Source: Pseudomonas ceruminis (GTDB lineage Bacteria > Pseudomonadota > Gammaproteobacteria > Pseudomonadales > Pseudomonadaceae). From it: 64,000 nucleotides of DNA. The stretch is taken from positions 1 through 64,000 of the forward strand of contig NZ_BQHW01000018.1 in assembly GCF_021602025.1 (NCBI RefSeq), read 5' to 3'. The notes beneath the pieces were generated by a model. That model did not search any database. It had not been told where the DNA came from and was given only the letters and a program-made list of their open reading frames with translations. The position numbers and the translations under genes were made by a program. Below, piece after piece: positions 53,234-61,925 of this stretch. Positions within the stretch are counted from its first letter, which is position 1, and each line of letters starts with the position of its first letter.

Positions 53234-53533
53234 ATGCAAACCATGCCCGTGACCATCGCCATGCTGCGCAACATTGCACCCGTTTCAGTGGGCGCCAGCC
53301 AGTTCAACGGAAAGCCAGTGTTCAAAGCCTACTCGAAGACCGTGGACCGCTATTTTGAGCTGCGCGGTGACGCCTCAACCAGCGATCACTACGCTGCACT
53401 GGTTGCCGAGTTCGGCGACGCAATCAGCAAGCCTGCGGCAGATTATGATGTCGAGCAATGCCCCCGGTGCTTCACCGATCTTGAAGTATTCCAGGTTGGC
53501 CTTTGCGACGACTGCCAGGCACTCGGTTGCTGA
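53234..53533 (+). CDS. 99-residue protein with C-terminal zinc ribbon
   Basis: MQTMPVTIAMLRNIAPVSVG start. C-terminal EQCPRCFTDLEVF and GLCDDCQALGC form a zinc ribbon. GAGGAAGAACCCA upstream. Followed by a terminator. Unrecognised. Confidence 0.66.
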   Translation: MQTMPVTIAMLRNIAPVSVGASQFNGKPVFKAYSKTVDRYFELRGDASTSDHYAALVAEFGDAISKPAADYDVEQCPRCFTDLEVFQVGLCDDCQALGC

Positions 53534-53550
53534 ACCAATAACGTTTCATC

Positions 53551-53580
53551 CACCCGGCCCACGAGGCCGGGTTTTTTGTG
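53551..53580 (+). terminator. Intrinsic terminator
   Basis: ACCCGGCC-cacga-GGCCGGGT followed by TTTTT. Confidence 0.87.
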
Positions 53581-53602
53581 CGCCTGACAGACCGCGGGCA
53601 GG

Positions 53603-53632
53603 TTGTCCTAGTTGATTATTGTTGTCCTATAG
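53603..53632 (+). promoter_or_regulatory. Paired TTGTCCTA boxes
   Basis: TTGTCCTA at 53603 and TTGTCCTATAG at 53622 form a direct repeat. The same motif pair occurs at 42559-42610. It stands about 100 bp before the 53732 gene and suggests joint control by an unknown regulator. Confidence 0.5.
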
Positions 53633-53731
53633 TTTAAAAATGCACTTTCCCACCGCGCTTGCGTGGAAGGGACGAGGTGGCGGGGGTCTGTTGACCAACC
53701 GATGCCATACAAAATTTTCGAGGACTTCTGC

Positions 53732-54085
53732 ATGCCTGATCCATTCGCGCATCACCTGCGGCTTAAGCGCCCATGTGCGAACTGTCCATTCCTCAAGGAG
53801 GGAGCGATCGAGCTCACGCCTGGGCGTTTAGACGGGATTATTGAAGGGCTGCTGGAGGATGATCACAGTACATTCCAGTGCCACAAGACGGTGCACTCAC
53901 GGAAGGGTGGTGAGTGGGATGAGGACGGCAATTACACCGCCTCTGGCCATGAGGCGATGTGCGCTGGTGCTGCGGCCTACCTGATGAAGAACGGGAGCCC
54001 CTCTGTCGCCATGCGGATTGCGTTTGCGACCGGAGCCGCAAACCCTGGTGACTGGAACGACGCGAAACCCTCCATTATCGATTGA
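53732..54085 (+). CDS. DUF6283-like Cys-rich protein
   Basis: A 117-residue protein. ATG 53732 (MPDPFAHHLRLKRPCANCPF) is preferred over 53702 because AGGA lies 6 bases before it. The pattern CANCPFLKEGAIELTPGRLD, then FQCHKTVH and AMCAGAAAYL matches a small family of Cys/His proteins found on phages and plasmids (DUF6283). A metal site is likely; the function is unknown. Confidence 0.65.
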   Translation: MPDPFAHHLRLKRPCANCPFLKEGAIELTPGRLDGIIEGLLEDDHSTFQCHKTVHSRKGGEWDEDGNYTASGHEAMCAGAAAYLMKNGSPSVAMRIAFATGAANPGDWNDAKPSIID

Positions 54086-54125
54086 GTCAGCCGGCATACC
54101 GTCTGCCCACACAATTTTCGGGTGC

Positions 54126-54356
54126 ATGAATTTGGAAAACGAAGTTCAACTGAAACAGCCGCTGTTGACCCCGGCAGAGTTCAAGGCTGAGTACAAGGCC
54201 CGCGGCTGGAATGGCCGCCTGCTTGCCATCCGCTGGGATAAGACGGCTGTGTGGATCAGCAAAATAGTCAACGACCTTGACCGTGATCCGCACTGGGATG
54301 ACGCGGTCCGCGGCTTGCCAAAAATAGTGATCACCAAGAAGTCGAAGGCGAAGTAG
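54126..54356 (+). CDS. Small phage-repressor-like HTH protein
   Basis: A 76-residue protein with LLTPAEFKAEYKARGWNGRL, then AIRWDKTAVWISKIVNDLDR: the layout of a Cro/XRE-like minimal HTH used by plasmid and phage regulators. Ends basic (KIVITKKSKAK). DNA binding is inferred. Confidence 0.62.
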   Translation: MNLENEVQLKQPLLTPAEFKAEYKARGWNGRLLAIRWDKTAVWISKIVNDLDRDPHWDDAVRGLPKIVITKKSKAK

Positions 54357-54497
54357 GCGCAATCGGCACCGAGGATCCGCGAAGGTTTTGGCCGGCTGGC
54401 TCGTTACACTCCTGGCAAAATGAACGTCGAATGAGGCGTATGTAATTGCGTTCCGCATCTCCCTGAGTCATGCAACGCAAGCCTCAGGAGATTGCAA

Positions 54498-54710
54498 ATG
54501 GGAACACTCAACTCGACCCCTACTGGTCCGGAGATGCCTCTCAAATTGTGGGGAGGAGAACAAGGCCAGCGGCTGCGTCGCGCCCAGGCGCGTCACGAAA
54601 GAATGGTGGCCAAGGCGATCAACGGCAACGTATCTAGCCGTCGTCTCAAACAATTGGTCATGCGCTATGACCGGATCCTTTACGCCGCCGTAAAGCTCGC
54701 GCCTAGGTAG
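54498..54710 (+). CDS. 70-residue basic protein
   Basis: MGTLNSTPTGPEMPLKLWGG start, then Arg-rich helices (GQRLRRAQARHERMVAKAIN). CAGGAGATTGCAA upstream. Possibly nucleic-acid binding. Closed by a terminator. Confidence 0.66.
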   Translation: MGTLNSTPTGPEMPLKLWGGEQGQRLRRAQARHERMVAKAINGNVSSRRLKQLVMRYDRILYAAVKLAPR

Positions 54711-54736
54711 CAATGAAGTCTTAATCCCATCAAGAA

Positions 54737-54764
54737 GCCTCAGCATGCGTGCTGGGGTTTTTTC
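54737..54764 (+). terminator. Intrinsic terminator
   Basis: GCCTCAGCA-tgcg-TGCTGGGG followed by TTTTTT. Confidence 0.85.
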
Positions 54765-54842
54765 TTGCCCGCAGATAGGCGATTGGAATCTGGCTGGCGC
54801 CGTCGATCTGGCTTATCAAACCTACGCATGCATTTACGATAC

Positions 54843-54864
54843 ATAACGCGTACGTGTAATATTT
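54843..54864 (+). promoter_or_regulatory. TACGTGTTA palindrome, site 4
   Basis: ATAACGCGTACGTGTAATAT, almost an inverted repeat around CGTACG. It lies about 35-50 bp before the leader peptide and SprT-like gene. Confidence 0.6.
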
Positions 54865-54893
54865 GCAGCTTCTATTCAGGAGCTCTCCCAGCC

Positions 54894-54962
54894 ATGCTTC
54901 CACCTTCCTCTGCTAGTGAAGCCCAGCTGAGTGTCCAGGTGCCGCCAGAGGCTGAAGCCTGA
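54894..54962 (+). CDS. 22-residue leader peptide
   Basis: MLPPSSASEAQLSVQVPPEA then EA and TGA, with the stop overlapping the next ATG (TGATG). CAGGAGCTCTCCCAGCC upstream is a good ribosome-binding site, so it may couple translation to the protease gene. Confidence 0.4.
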   Translation: MLPPSSASEAQLSVQVPPEAEA

Positions 54963-55837
54963 TGCTCCCCGTCGACGAACTGAAGGCGGTCAGGGCCCGT
55001 GTCACAGAGTGCCTGGGGCTGGCGGCATCTCATCTTTCCCGTGACATTCCAGAGATACCGGTCCTGTTTAACCTCACTGGTAAATCCGGTGGCATGTTCA
55101 GGTACCGCAAAAACAAGGTGACTGGCCGGTGCTACGACCTGCAGTTCCGGTTCAACCGCATTTTGGCGCGAGAGAATCTCTCAGAGTACCTCGATCAAAT
55201 CTGTCCGCATGAGGTCGCCCACTATGTCACTCACCTGGTATGGGGGGCAGAGGTCGATCCGCACGGGGCCGAATGGACCAAGATTATGGTTGAGGTGTTC
55301 AAGGTCCAGGCCGACAGATGTCACCAGCTTGACACATCGAGAGCAGTCAAGAGGGAGTTCCTGTACCAGTGCGGGTGTGAAGGTAGAACATTCCGGTTAT
55401 CGACCAAAAGGCACAATCGCATGGTCAGGCAGACGGCGCTATACAGCTGCAATGCTTGCGGTCAGCTCCTGGCTTTCATCCGAGAGGCTGATAAGGCTGC
55501 GGCCCAGGTCATATCAAAGCTGTTCATTAGCACCTCGGGCCCCGCGATCGACAGCGCTCAAGCTGACCGGATCGCCAAGCTCATCATTGATCACCAGGTG
55601 AACCAGGTCGTCATTGACTGCTTAATCACGGGTGAGCGCCACCGCCAGTTGATAAGCAAGAAATTGAATGTCCCGTTGGCCTCGGTGACCAGGCATCCGA
55701 CCCCCGACACACTGCCAGGCGGGGTGACTCACGCGATCATCTTCGGCGATGGCCAAGACGAGCGTCAAGTGCGCGTAGCCAAGGCTTTCGAGCAGCGAGG
55801 GGTGAAGGTGCGGATGGTCCGAGCAGGTGTTGGCTGA
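54962..55837 (+). CDS. SprT-like zinc protease with extra C-terminal domain
   Basis: A 291-residue protein. Residues 1-130 are the SprT/Spartan-like metalloprotease domain with HEVAH at 83-87 and HGAEW at 101-105. Residues 137-166 (YQCGCEG and YSCNACGQ) form the usual zinc ribbon. Residues 185-291 are an added domain (TPDTLPGGVTHAIIFGDGQD, then VAKAFEQRGVKVRMVRAG) that looks Rossmann-like. SprT-family proteins act on DNA-protein crosslinks. Motif site 4 is upstream. Confidence 0.82.
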   Translation: MLPVDELKAVRARVTECLGLAASHLSRDIPEIPVLFNLTGKSGGMFRYRKNKVTGRCYDLQFRFNRILARENLSEYLDQICPHEVAHYVTHLVWGAEVDPHGAEWTKIMVEVFKVQADRCHQLDTSRAVKREFLYQCGCEGRTFRLSTKRHNRMVRQTALYSCNACGQLLAFIREADKAAAQVISKLFISTSGPAIDSAQADRIAKLIIDHQVNQVVIDCLITGERHRQLISKKLNVPLASVTRHPTPDTLPGGVTHAIIFGDGQDERQVRVAKAFEQRGVKVRMVRAGVG

Positions 55838-55891
55838 AGTGGCGGTTATGAAAGCGCCCATTACCCCGAAACAATTTGCGTAGAGCCCCCC

Positions 55892-56392
55892 ATGCGTCAT
55901 ACCGAACCTACCCAGCAACACCCCGATGCCGCGGATACTTTCCGCCTGAAAGCATTCCGAGTCGTCACCGGCGAACTGTTCGCTGCAGCCAATGCGCAGC
56001 ATGCGCTCGACATGGCCAAATCGCACCTCTCACAGCCCCAGCTCAGCCTGCGCGACGTCGTCGCGGCGAACCACTGGGATTGGGTGGTAGCGGATGAGAA
56101 TGGCGCTGAGCTCGCCGCCGGCGCTTCGGCGCTACTCGCCCGGGCTACCGCTCCGGGCTTGCTTGGTCGTTGCAGAACAGACCATTCCTACCAAACCGTG
56201 TTCGTCGAAGATCTGATCGGACGAAGCTTGGAATGGGCCATGCGTGAAGCGAGCTTCAAGGCATTTGGTTTCATGATGAACGCTGAGCCTGGCTGCCCAG
56301 TCGCCACTCAGAGGGACGCCGTTCGGCGGTGGCTTGGGGATGTCGTGAGCGTCCCTGCAGATCTACACATCCTGGACGTGCAAGCGGCGTGA
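55892..56392 (+). CDS. 166-residue hypothetical protein
   Basis: MRHTEPTQQHPDAADTFRLK start; alpha/beta with FRVVTGELFAAANAQHALDM. Soluble. No ribosome-binding site of note (GAGCCCCCC). Unrecognised. Confidence 0.62.
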   Translation: MRHTEPTQQHPDAADTFRLKAFRVVTGELFAAANAQHALDMAKSHLSQPQLSLRDVVAANHWDWVVADENGAELAAGASALLARATAPGLLGRCRTDHSYQTVFVEDLIGRSLEWAMREASFKAFGFMMNAEPGCPVATQRDAVRRWLGDVVSVPADLHILDVQAA

Positions 56393-56504
56393 GCCTTTGG
56401 TATGCCGGCGCCATGCACCCAGCGCTAGGGGAGAGGCCGCACGTCATACATGTCCGTGTGGGCCATCTCCACCTACAAACTTAACGCACATGAGGTGCCG
56501 CACC

Positions 56505-57011
56505 ATGACTAACCCAAACCAAGCAGTAGCAGTCTCCACTGAAGGCCGTGTACCAGCTGATTGGAAGGCTCCTGACTTCTATCAGCCATTGGACCTAATG
56601 CGCGCCAAGCTGGCTTTCCAGTTCGGCGATTTCGCACATCTTGTGCTCAGTCAGTTCGAAAAAGCGAAGACAGCATACATGGGTCGCGATATGTCGCAGG
56701 CTCAGTTCCCCCGCACTGGCGAGGAGGCGATGATCGAGCTTGAGGTTCGAACTCAAACCCTGCAGTGGGTTGTTGAAATGGCCGGTCTGACAGGAAAAGC
56801 TGCCGACTACGCAGCCAACCGCTATCACGAGGACACCGCGTTCTTGCTGGTCTACTCGATGCCAAACGAAGATGGGCTCCAGACGTTCCGCTGCGGTGGT
56901 GGTAGCCCGGGCGCCGCTCTTGCTCAATTCGCGCAGCAGAATCCAGACCGAGTTCAGCTCGTGCAGGAGATCTACGTGGACAAACGAAGCCTTCAGCCGG
57001 AAGCGGCATAA
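56505..57011 (+). CDS. 168-residue hypothetical protein
   Basis: MTNPNQAVAVSTEGRVPADW start; helical central region and an FRCGGGSPGAALAQFAQQNP segment near the end. Gene ends at a terminator. The 56393-56504 leader is unremarkable. Unrecognised. Confidence 0.64.
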   Translation: MTNPNQAVAVSTEGRVPADWKAPDFYQPLDLMRAKLAFQFGDFAHLVLSQFEKAKTAYMGRDMSQAQFPRTGEEAMIELEVRTQTLQWVVEMAGLTGKAADYAANRYHEDTAFLLVYSMPNEDGLQTFRCGGGSPGAALAQFAQQNPDRVQLVQEIYVDKRSLQPEAA

Positions 57012-57020
57012 CGATTCACC

Positions 57021-57053
57021 CAAACCCCACCGCCTAGCGCTGGGGTTTTTTTA
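57021..57053 (+). terminator. Intrinsic terminator
   Basis: AACCCCACCGC-cta-GCGCTGGGGTTTTTTT. Confidence 0.85.
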
Positions 57054-57101
57054 CGGCTGCAGAAAACCCGGACGTTCGGGCGAAAATTTATTTCTGCATG
57101 C

Positions 57102-57122
57102 ATAACACGTATGTGTAATTTT
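57102..57122 (+). promoter_or_regulatory. TACGTGTTA palindrome, site 5
   Basis: ATAACACGTATGTGTAATTT, an inverted repeat around ACACGTATGTGT, about 135 bp before the DksA-like gene. Confidence 0.6.
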
Positions 57123-57258
57123 ACTGTTGTGCGTTTCGGATACTGTCCGTAATATCGGTGCGTGTGAAAATGACAGCATGGTGCCATCAACCTGCCGTAT
57201 CGATCGTCGAGACGCTGGCGCCAGGCACATTGACCCAACCAATCACGAGGCCCAATCG

Positions 57259-57663
57259 ATGACCCCTCAGGAACTGTTGCAACAGCCCGACGACCAGTAC
57301 ATGAACCCTGAGCAAGTAGCGTTCTTCAAAAACCTGCTGGTGAGCGAAAGCGCTACTGCCACGGAGCGGATCGAGCAGCTGCGCATCGACCTGACGGGCT
57401 TGGAAAAAGCTCCTGATGAAGTCGACGCAGCACTGATCGAGCAAGAGCGCCAGTCCATCCTGGGCAGCATCGAACGCGAGAACCAAAGTCTGCGCGATAT
57501 CAAGCAGGCTATGTCTGCCATCGCAGACGGTAGCTACGGCTGGTGCGAGGACACCGGTGAGCCAATTGGCCTCCGTCGCTTACTCTCAAATCCTCGCTCG
57601 CTCTTGACTGTCGAGGCCAAGGAGAGCCGCGAAAACAAATCCCGGCACCTTCGCGCAGCGTAA
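57259..57663 (+). CDS. DksA/TraR-family protein with degenerate zinc site
   Basis: A 134-residue protein from ATG 57259 (MTPQELLQQPDDQYMNPEQV). The coiled-coil arm with the acidic tip region (KAPDEVDAALIEQERQSILG) is followed by GSYGWCEDTGEPIGLRRLLS. Only one Cys (residue 96) of the usual four remains, as in DksA2-type proteins that work without zinc. It probably binds RNA polymerase in the secondary channel and tunes transcription of the element or host. Motif site 5 is upstream. Confidence 0.85.
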   Translation: MTPQELLQQPDDQYMNPEQVAFFKNLLVSESATATERIEQLRIDLTGLEKAPDEVDAALIEQERQSILGSIERENQSLRDIKQAMSAIADGSYGWCEDTGEPIGLRRLLSNPRSLLTVEAKESRENKSRHLRAA

Positions 57664-57714
57664 TCACTCTTCACCTGAGTCGTCGCCAGCCCCCGTCATA
57701 CTGAGGTTAAACCC

Positions 57715-58035
57715 ATGCCCAAGTCCCAGCCCCGCAATACATCCCGCACAGCGGATAAATTCGTGATCCGCTTGCCTGACGGCATGCGAGCGAAGATCGC
57801 CGACATTGCGAAAGACCATCACCGCAGCATGAACTCCGAAATCATCGCCCGCCTTGAGTTGAGCATCGAGCAGGATGAGCACGGCGACCTAACAGTGCGT
57901 ACGCTGGCGCAGGTTACCCGGCGTTGTGAGGAGCTGGAGCGTGAGCTAGCGGAGCTCAAGGCTACTCTGGGCAACGAAACTCACAAGCCAGGTCTGCAGC
58001 AGCCGCCACGACTGGCGATCGCCAGCGCGCAGTGA
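57715..58035 (+). CDS. Arc-family repressor with coiled-coil tail
   Basis: A 106-residue protein: Arc/MetJ ribbon-helix-helix ([20 protein letters not shown], then [20 protein letters not shown]) followed by a coiled coil ([14 protein letters not shown]). Matches the Pseudomonas Arc-like DNA-binding family. A candidate regulator for the shared palindromes in this region, since ribbon-helix-helix dimers bind short repeats. Confidence 0.88.
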   Translation: MPKSQPRNTSRTADKFVIRLPDGMRAKIADIAKDHHRSMNSEIIARLELSIEQDEHGDLTVRTLAQVTRRCEELERELAELKATLGNETHKPGLQQPPRLAIASAQ

Positions 58036-58047
58036 AGGACGACCGCC

Positions 58048-58836
58048 ATGGGGAACTTGCTTGATGTAGCTCCGGGCGCAACTGGCGCCGGCACTGCCGA
58101 CTTTGCTGCGTTGCTCTTGAAGGCTGCCCAGCGGTATTTCTACTTGCGTGGCCCCGCCCTCAGGACCGGTAAAGCGAACACCCCAATGGTACGTATGGGT
58201 ATCGACACACTGCTGAGCGGGGGCTCGCTCGATGCGGAGGTCGACCGGGCGATGATCGAAGCGCATGCCGCGGGGCTCAGTGTTCCACCAGGAGCCAGCG
58301 GCCATGCCGGCAGCCATCAGTTCTCAGCCGCTGAAGCGGTGTTTTTGCGAAAGCTGCTCGCAGCGCCTCAACCAGCGCAGGCGGCCCAACTCTTGAAGTA
58401 TGCGACCGCGGTAGGGGTGCGTGACACAGCGAATCTCTTTGCCAACTACATCGCGTACATGAACTCTCCGATGCCCTGGCTGCAGCAGACGGCCAATGAA
58501 GGCACCCTCGCAACTTTCAGCAGCTCGCCATCCGCCCGTTTGGAAAATGCGCCTACTGGGAGCCAGCGGGCTACTGAGGGGAGCACGCGTCGGACCTGGT
58601 CGCTGGAGGCTCCGGAAAGTGCCGGTCAGTTTTGGAACTGGAGTGGGAAGGAGGGCATCGATGCCTCGTTGTTGGTGGTGACCTGGTCGTCGGACTTAGG
58701 CAAGTTCTGCGTAGAAGGGGCACCTGGTACAACGCGACCGATCAGTTGTGAGGAGTGGGGAGGATGGTGGGCTGAGCTCGACCGGCCTAACCCTGCCGAA
58801 GAGATCGGTTGCCTTCGCTACGCGTCTGCCGGCTGA
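58048..58836 (+). CDS. 262-residue hypothetical protein
   Basis: MGNLLDVAPGATGAGTADFA start, 12 bp after the Arc gene. Helical N-terminal half, Ser/Thr-rich linker near 155-185, and a Trp-rich C-terminal domain (FWNWSGKEGIDASLLVVTWS, then CEEWGGWWAELD). Unrecognised. Confidence 0.64.
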   Translation: MGNLLDVAPGATGAGTADFAALLLKAAQRYFYLRGPALRTGKANTPMVRMGIDTLLSGGSLDAEVDRAMIEAHAAGLSVPPGASGHAGSHQFSAAEAVFLRKLLAAPQPAQAAQLLKYATAVGVRDTANLFANYIAYMNSPMPWLQQTANEGTLATFSSSPSARLENAPTGSQRATEGSTRRTWSLEAPESAGQFWNWSGKEGIDASLLVVTWSSDLGKFCVEGAPGTTRPISCEEWGGWWAELDRPNPAEEIGCLRYASAG

Positions 58837-58949
58837 TCGTCAGCTCACCTTGCCCCATCAGAAAGCACTCAGGTGCCTCAACCTCAATCATTCAAGACAG
58901 TGCTCATGAGGGCGCTGTCATCACCGACATTACCTAACAAGGCATGACC

Positions 58950-59870
58950 ATGTGGTTTAAGAATCTGACCGTTTACCGCCTGACCCAAGATATTGAATTT
59001 GCCGCGGATACGCTCCAAGCCGCCCTGGCGTCGAAGCCGGCACGGCCGTGCGGCTCGCAAGAGCTGGTCACCTATGGCTTCATCGCGCCGCTGGGCAAGG
59101 GGGAGGATGCTCCACTCGTTCACCAGAGCGGGAATTTCTTTCTGATCAGTGCTCGGAAGGAAGAGCGCATCCTGCCGGCAAGCGTGGTCAATGATGCCGT
59201 GAAGGAGAAGGTCGAGGAGATAGAGAACGCTCAGCAGCGCAAGGTCTACAAGAAAGAGCGTGACCAGATCAAGGACGAAACGATCCAGGCCATGCTGCCG
59301 AAGGCGTTTATCCGTCGGAGTGTGATCACAGCGACCATCGCGCCCAAGCTCGGGCTGATTATCGTCAACAATGCGAGCGCCAAACGTGCTGAGGATCTGC
59401 TCTCCACGCTCCGTGAAGTAATGGGATCCCTGCCGGTGCGCCCGGTGACTGTGAAGATCGCCCCGAGCGCGACCCTCACTGACTGGCTCAAAACCGGCCA
59501 GGCGAGCGAAGGCTTCTACGTCCTGGACGAATGTGAACTGCACGATACCCATGAAGAGGGGGGGTCAGTTCGCTGCAAGCGGCAGGATCTCACCAGCGAC
59601 GAAATAAAAAATCACCTGGCAACTGGCAAGGTCGCGACCAAGCTTTCGCTTGCTTGGCAGGACAAATTGTCATTCATTCTGGACGACAAGCTGGTGATCA
59701 GACGCTTGAAGTTCGAAGAGTTGCTTCAGGAGCAGGCTTCCCAGGATGGGGGAGAAGATGCCCTGGCGCAGGCTGACGCCACGTTCGTGTTGATGATGAT
59801 GACCTTCGCCGAATTCCTCCCGGCTCTGTACGAGGCGCTGGGTGGTGAGGAAGTGCCGGCGTCCATCTGA
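58950..59870 (+). CDS. rdgC: Recombination-associated protein RdgC
   Basis: A 306-residue RdgC. ATG 58950 gives [17 protein letters not shown], the family start; ATG 58944 is two codons upstream. Other family features are [20 protein letters not shown], the conserved [19 protein letters not shown]-type segment, and [11 protein letters not shown] near the end. RdgC forms a ring-shaped dimer on duplex DNA and limits RecA. Extra copies are common on Pseudomonas plasmids and islands. Terminated at 59888-59916. Confidence 0.93.
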   Translation: MWFKNLTVYRLTQDIEFAADTLQAALASKPARPCGSQELVTYGFIAPLGKGEDAPLVHQSGNFFLISARKEERILPASVVNDAVKEKVEEIENAQQRKVYKKERDQIKDETIQAMLPKAFIRRSVITATIAPKLGLIIVNNASAKRAEDLLSTLREVMGSLPVRPVTVKIAPSATLTDWLKTGQASEGFYVLDECELHDTHEEGGSVRCKRQDLTSDEIKNHLATGKVATKLSLAWQDKLSFILDDKLVIRRLKFEELLQEQASQDGGEDALAQADATFVLMMMTFAEFLPALYEALGGEEVPASI

Positions 59871-59887
59871 ACCAAGCAGGACCCCAA

Positions 59888-59916
59888 GCCTCCGCTATAG
59901 CGGGGGCATTTTTTTG
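59888..59916 (+). terminator. Intrinsic terminator
   Basis: CCTCCGCTATAGCGGGGG followed by CATTTTTTT. Confidence 0.85.
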
Positions 59917-60037
59917 CCCGAAAAAAGTATGGAGCCTTGTTCCGCATTCCAGGTGTGTACGGACAACCAGTTTGTCATTTCCCCGTTCGGGCTCAGTCCC
60001 CGTCAGGGGAGCTGTGTCGACTACTTGGAGCAGCATA

Positions 60038-61513
60038 ATGACCACCATCATCAACGCAAAAATTGGCGAATCGAAAGGCGTTTCACGTGTTTTCATGGAA
60101 GGCCGTCACCTGCTGACAGCGGGTGTTCAGATTGGCAATAAATACTCGATTAAGTCTGACAAGGTTGCCCGACGTCTAGAGCTAATTGAGGTTCAATCCG
60201 GCTTCGCCGGAAAGTGCATCAGCGTATCAAAACGTGAGCGCAATGGGGTTGTTCATCCAGTAATCGACCTGCGTTCAGAGCAAATTCGTGAAGTCTTTGA
60301 AGATGATCATAAGGTCCGCGTTGCGATTCGTCGTGGCCGGATTGTGATCACTGCTTTGCAGATTCAAACCAAGATCCGCGAGCGCCTCAAGCGCATGAAA
60401 GAAAAGTTGGACCGTGGCCAGAAGCTCGCTGTATGTAGTCTTTTTCATGGCGGTGGGATCTTAGATGCCGCAGTGCACTCTGGCTTAATGCGGTCGGGTG
60501 TAGGCTCGTTCTTACAAGTCGGTGTTGAGCTAGAAAGCGAGTATCTCGACTGCTCAATGCGGAATAACACTGAAATTTGGACAGAGGATTCAATTGCGAT
60601 CAACTCTGATGTTCGGGATGTGTATCTAAGTGAAAATACGCCGCAATGTGAGGTTTTGCTTGGAGGGATTCCGTGTATAGCAGCGTCAAAGAGCGGTAAG
60701 GTTAAAAATAAACTGACTTTTGCAGAGGAGCATGCTGACGCAGGCGCGCTTTTCGTGGACTATCTCAACTGGCTCCGTCATGTCAACCCTTGTATTGCGC
60801 TGATTGAAAATGTTGGGGAGTACGCAAATACAGCTTCCATGGCGGCTATCCGAAGTGTGTTTATCTACCTCGGATACAGAGTTCATGAAGCAGTCCTTGA
60901 TGGATGGGACTACGGGACGCTGGAGCACCGGAAACGCTTGGTCGTTGTGGCAATAACTCCCGGTATTGGGGACTCTTTCTCGTTTGAAAATCTGAAGGTG
61001 AACAAGGTGAGAGAGACATGCATCAATGCAATACTTGATGACATTCCTCTCGACGACGAATCTTGGAAATCCTATGAATACTTGGCAACTAAGGAGAAAA
61101 GAGACAAGGCTGAAGGCAAGGGTTTCGCGAGGCAATTACTAACAGGAAATGAATCTGGTTGTGGCACGCTTGGGACGGGCTACAAGAAGGGCAGAAGTAC
61201 CGAACCCTTCATATTGCATCCCGAAAATCCAGGACTCAGCAGGCTCTTTACTAAAGCGGAACATGAAAGGCTCAAAGGCATTCCTGCAGGGTTAACCGAT
61301 GGGGTTTCTGAAACGATTGGTCATGAAATATGTGGTCAGAGCGTCTGCTTTCCTAAGTTTGTTTCAGTGGGTGAGGAAATAGGGCGGGCACTCATGTCAT
61401 CCCGCAATAACGTGGTTAACTTTCCGTCGCGATCAGCTCAAGCCAGCATGGACGAGGCGGTTTGCGCGGAACCCGAGAAATTCCAAACTGGATCACTGGC
61501 TTTACTGATCTGA
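60038..61513 (+). CDS. DNA (cytosine-5)-methyltransferase
   Basis: A 491-residue protein from ATG 60038. Motif I is CSLFHGGGILDAAVHSG (133-149), motif IV GGIPC with the catalytic Cys at 213, motif VI ENV at 257-259, motif VIII LEHRKR, and motif X near GHEICGQSVCFPKF. The first 125 residues are an extra domain not seen in minimal enzymes. No restriction gene adjoins it, so it is probably an orphan enzyme for anti-restriction or regulation. Base composition is more AT-rich than its surroundings. Confidence 0.88.
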   Translation: MTTIINAKIGESKGVSRVFMEGRHLLTAGVQIGNKYSIKSDKVARRLELIEVQSGFAGKCISVSKRERNGVVHPVIDLRSEQIREVFEDDHKVRVAIRRGRIVITALQIQTKIRERLKRMKEKLDRGQKLAVCSLFHGGGILDAAVHSGLMRSGVGSFLQVGVELESEYLDCSMRNNTEIWTEDSIAINSDVRDVYLSENTPQCEVLLGGIPCIAASKSGKVKNKLTFAEEHADAGALFVDYLNWLRHVNPCIALIENVGEYANTASMAAIRSVFIYLGYRVHEAVLDGWDYGTLEHRKRLVVVAITPGIGDSFSFENLKVNKVRETCINAILDDIPLDDESWKSYEYLATKEKRDKAEGKGFARQLLTGNESGCGTLGTGYKKGRSTEPFILHPENPGLSRLFTKAEHERLKGIPAGLTDGVSETIGHEICGQSVCFPKFVSVGEEIGRALMSSRNNVVNFPSRSAQASMDEAVCAEPEKFQTGSLALLI

Positions 61514-61542
61514 TTGGTGAGGTGCCGCCTTAAACGCTACTC

Positions 61543-61577
61543 AAACCCGGTTCGCTTAGGCGAATCGGGTTTTTCTT
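61543..61577 (+). terminator. Intrinsic terminator
   Basis: AAACCCGGTTCGC-tta-GGCGAATCGGGTTTTTC. Confidence 0.85.
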
Positions 61578-61664
61578 TGCTCGATGAAATTGTTTCAGGC
61601 GCTTGATGCCGTCAACCTAATTTGCTATACATTAGTCACTAGTTTTCCCAGAGAGGGGGCGAAC

Positions 61665-61823
61665 ATGAAATCGATGACTTTTACTTCTGAATTTCTGAGT
61701 GCTGCAAAACAGGCTCCGCGCATCTATTTTGCGCCTCTGGTGGGTGCTTATAAAGCCATCAAGGCTGAAATGGCCAAGGCCGGCGGAGGCGACCGCTCAA
61801 CCAAGACCACCCCCAAGCACTGA
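61665..61823 (+). CDS. 52-residue small protein, paralogue 1
   Basis: MKSMTFTSEFLSAAKQAPRI start. Shares SEF..AA.QAPRI.FAPL.GA..AIK with the protein at 62674-62832, so the two are paralogues about 850 bp apart. A hydrophobic middle and charged tail suggest membrane association. CAGAGAGGGGGCGAAC upstream. Confidence 0.72.
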   Translation: MKSMTFTSEFLSAAKQAPRIYFAPLVGAYKAIKAEMAKAGGGDRSTKTTPKH

Positions 61824-61833
61824 CCTTCACAAA

Positions 61834-61860
61834 GAACCCGCCGATCGAGCGGGTTTTTTG
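61834..61860 (+). terminator. Intrinsic terminator
   Basis: AACCCGC-cgatcga-GCGGGTTTTTTG. Confidence 0.87.
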
Positions 61861-61925
61861 TGCCTGTGGTTTACTGGTTTCTGTGAAGCATCCCCTTGGA
61901 GCAAGTTAACTTTCAGGGGGCCATC

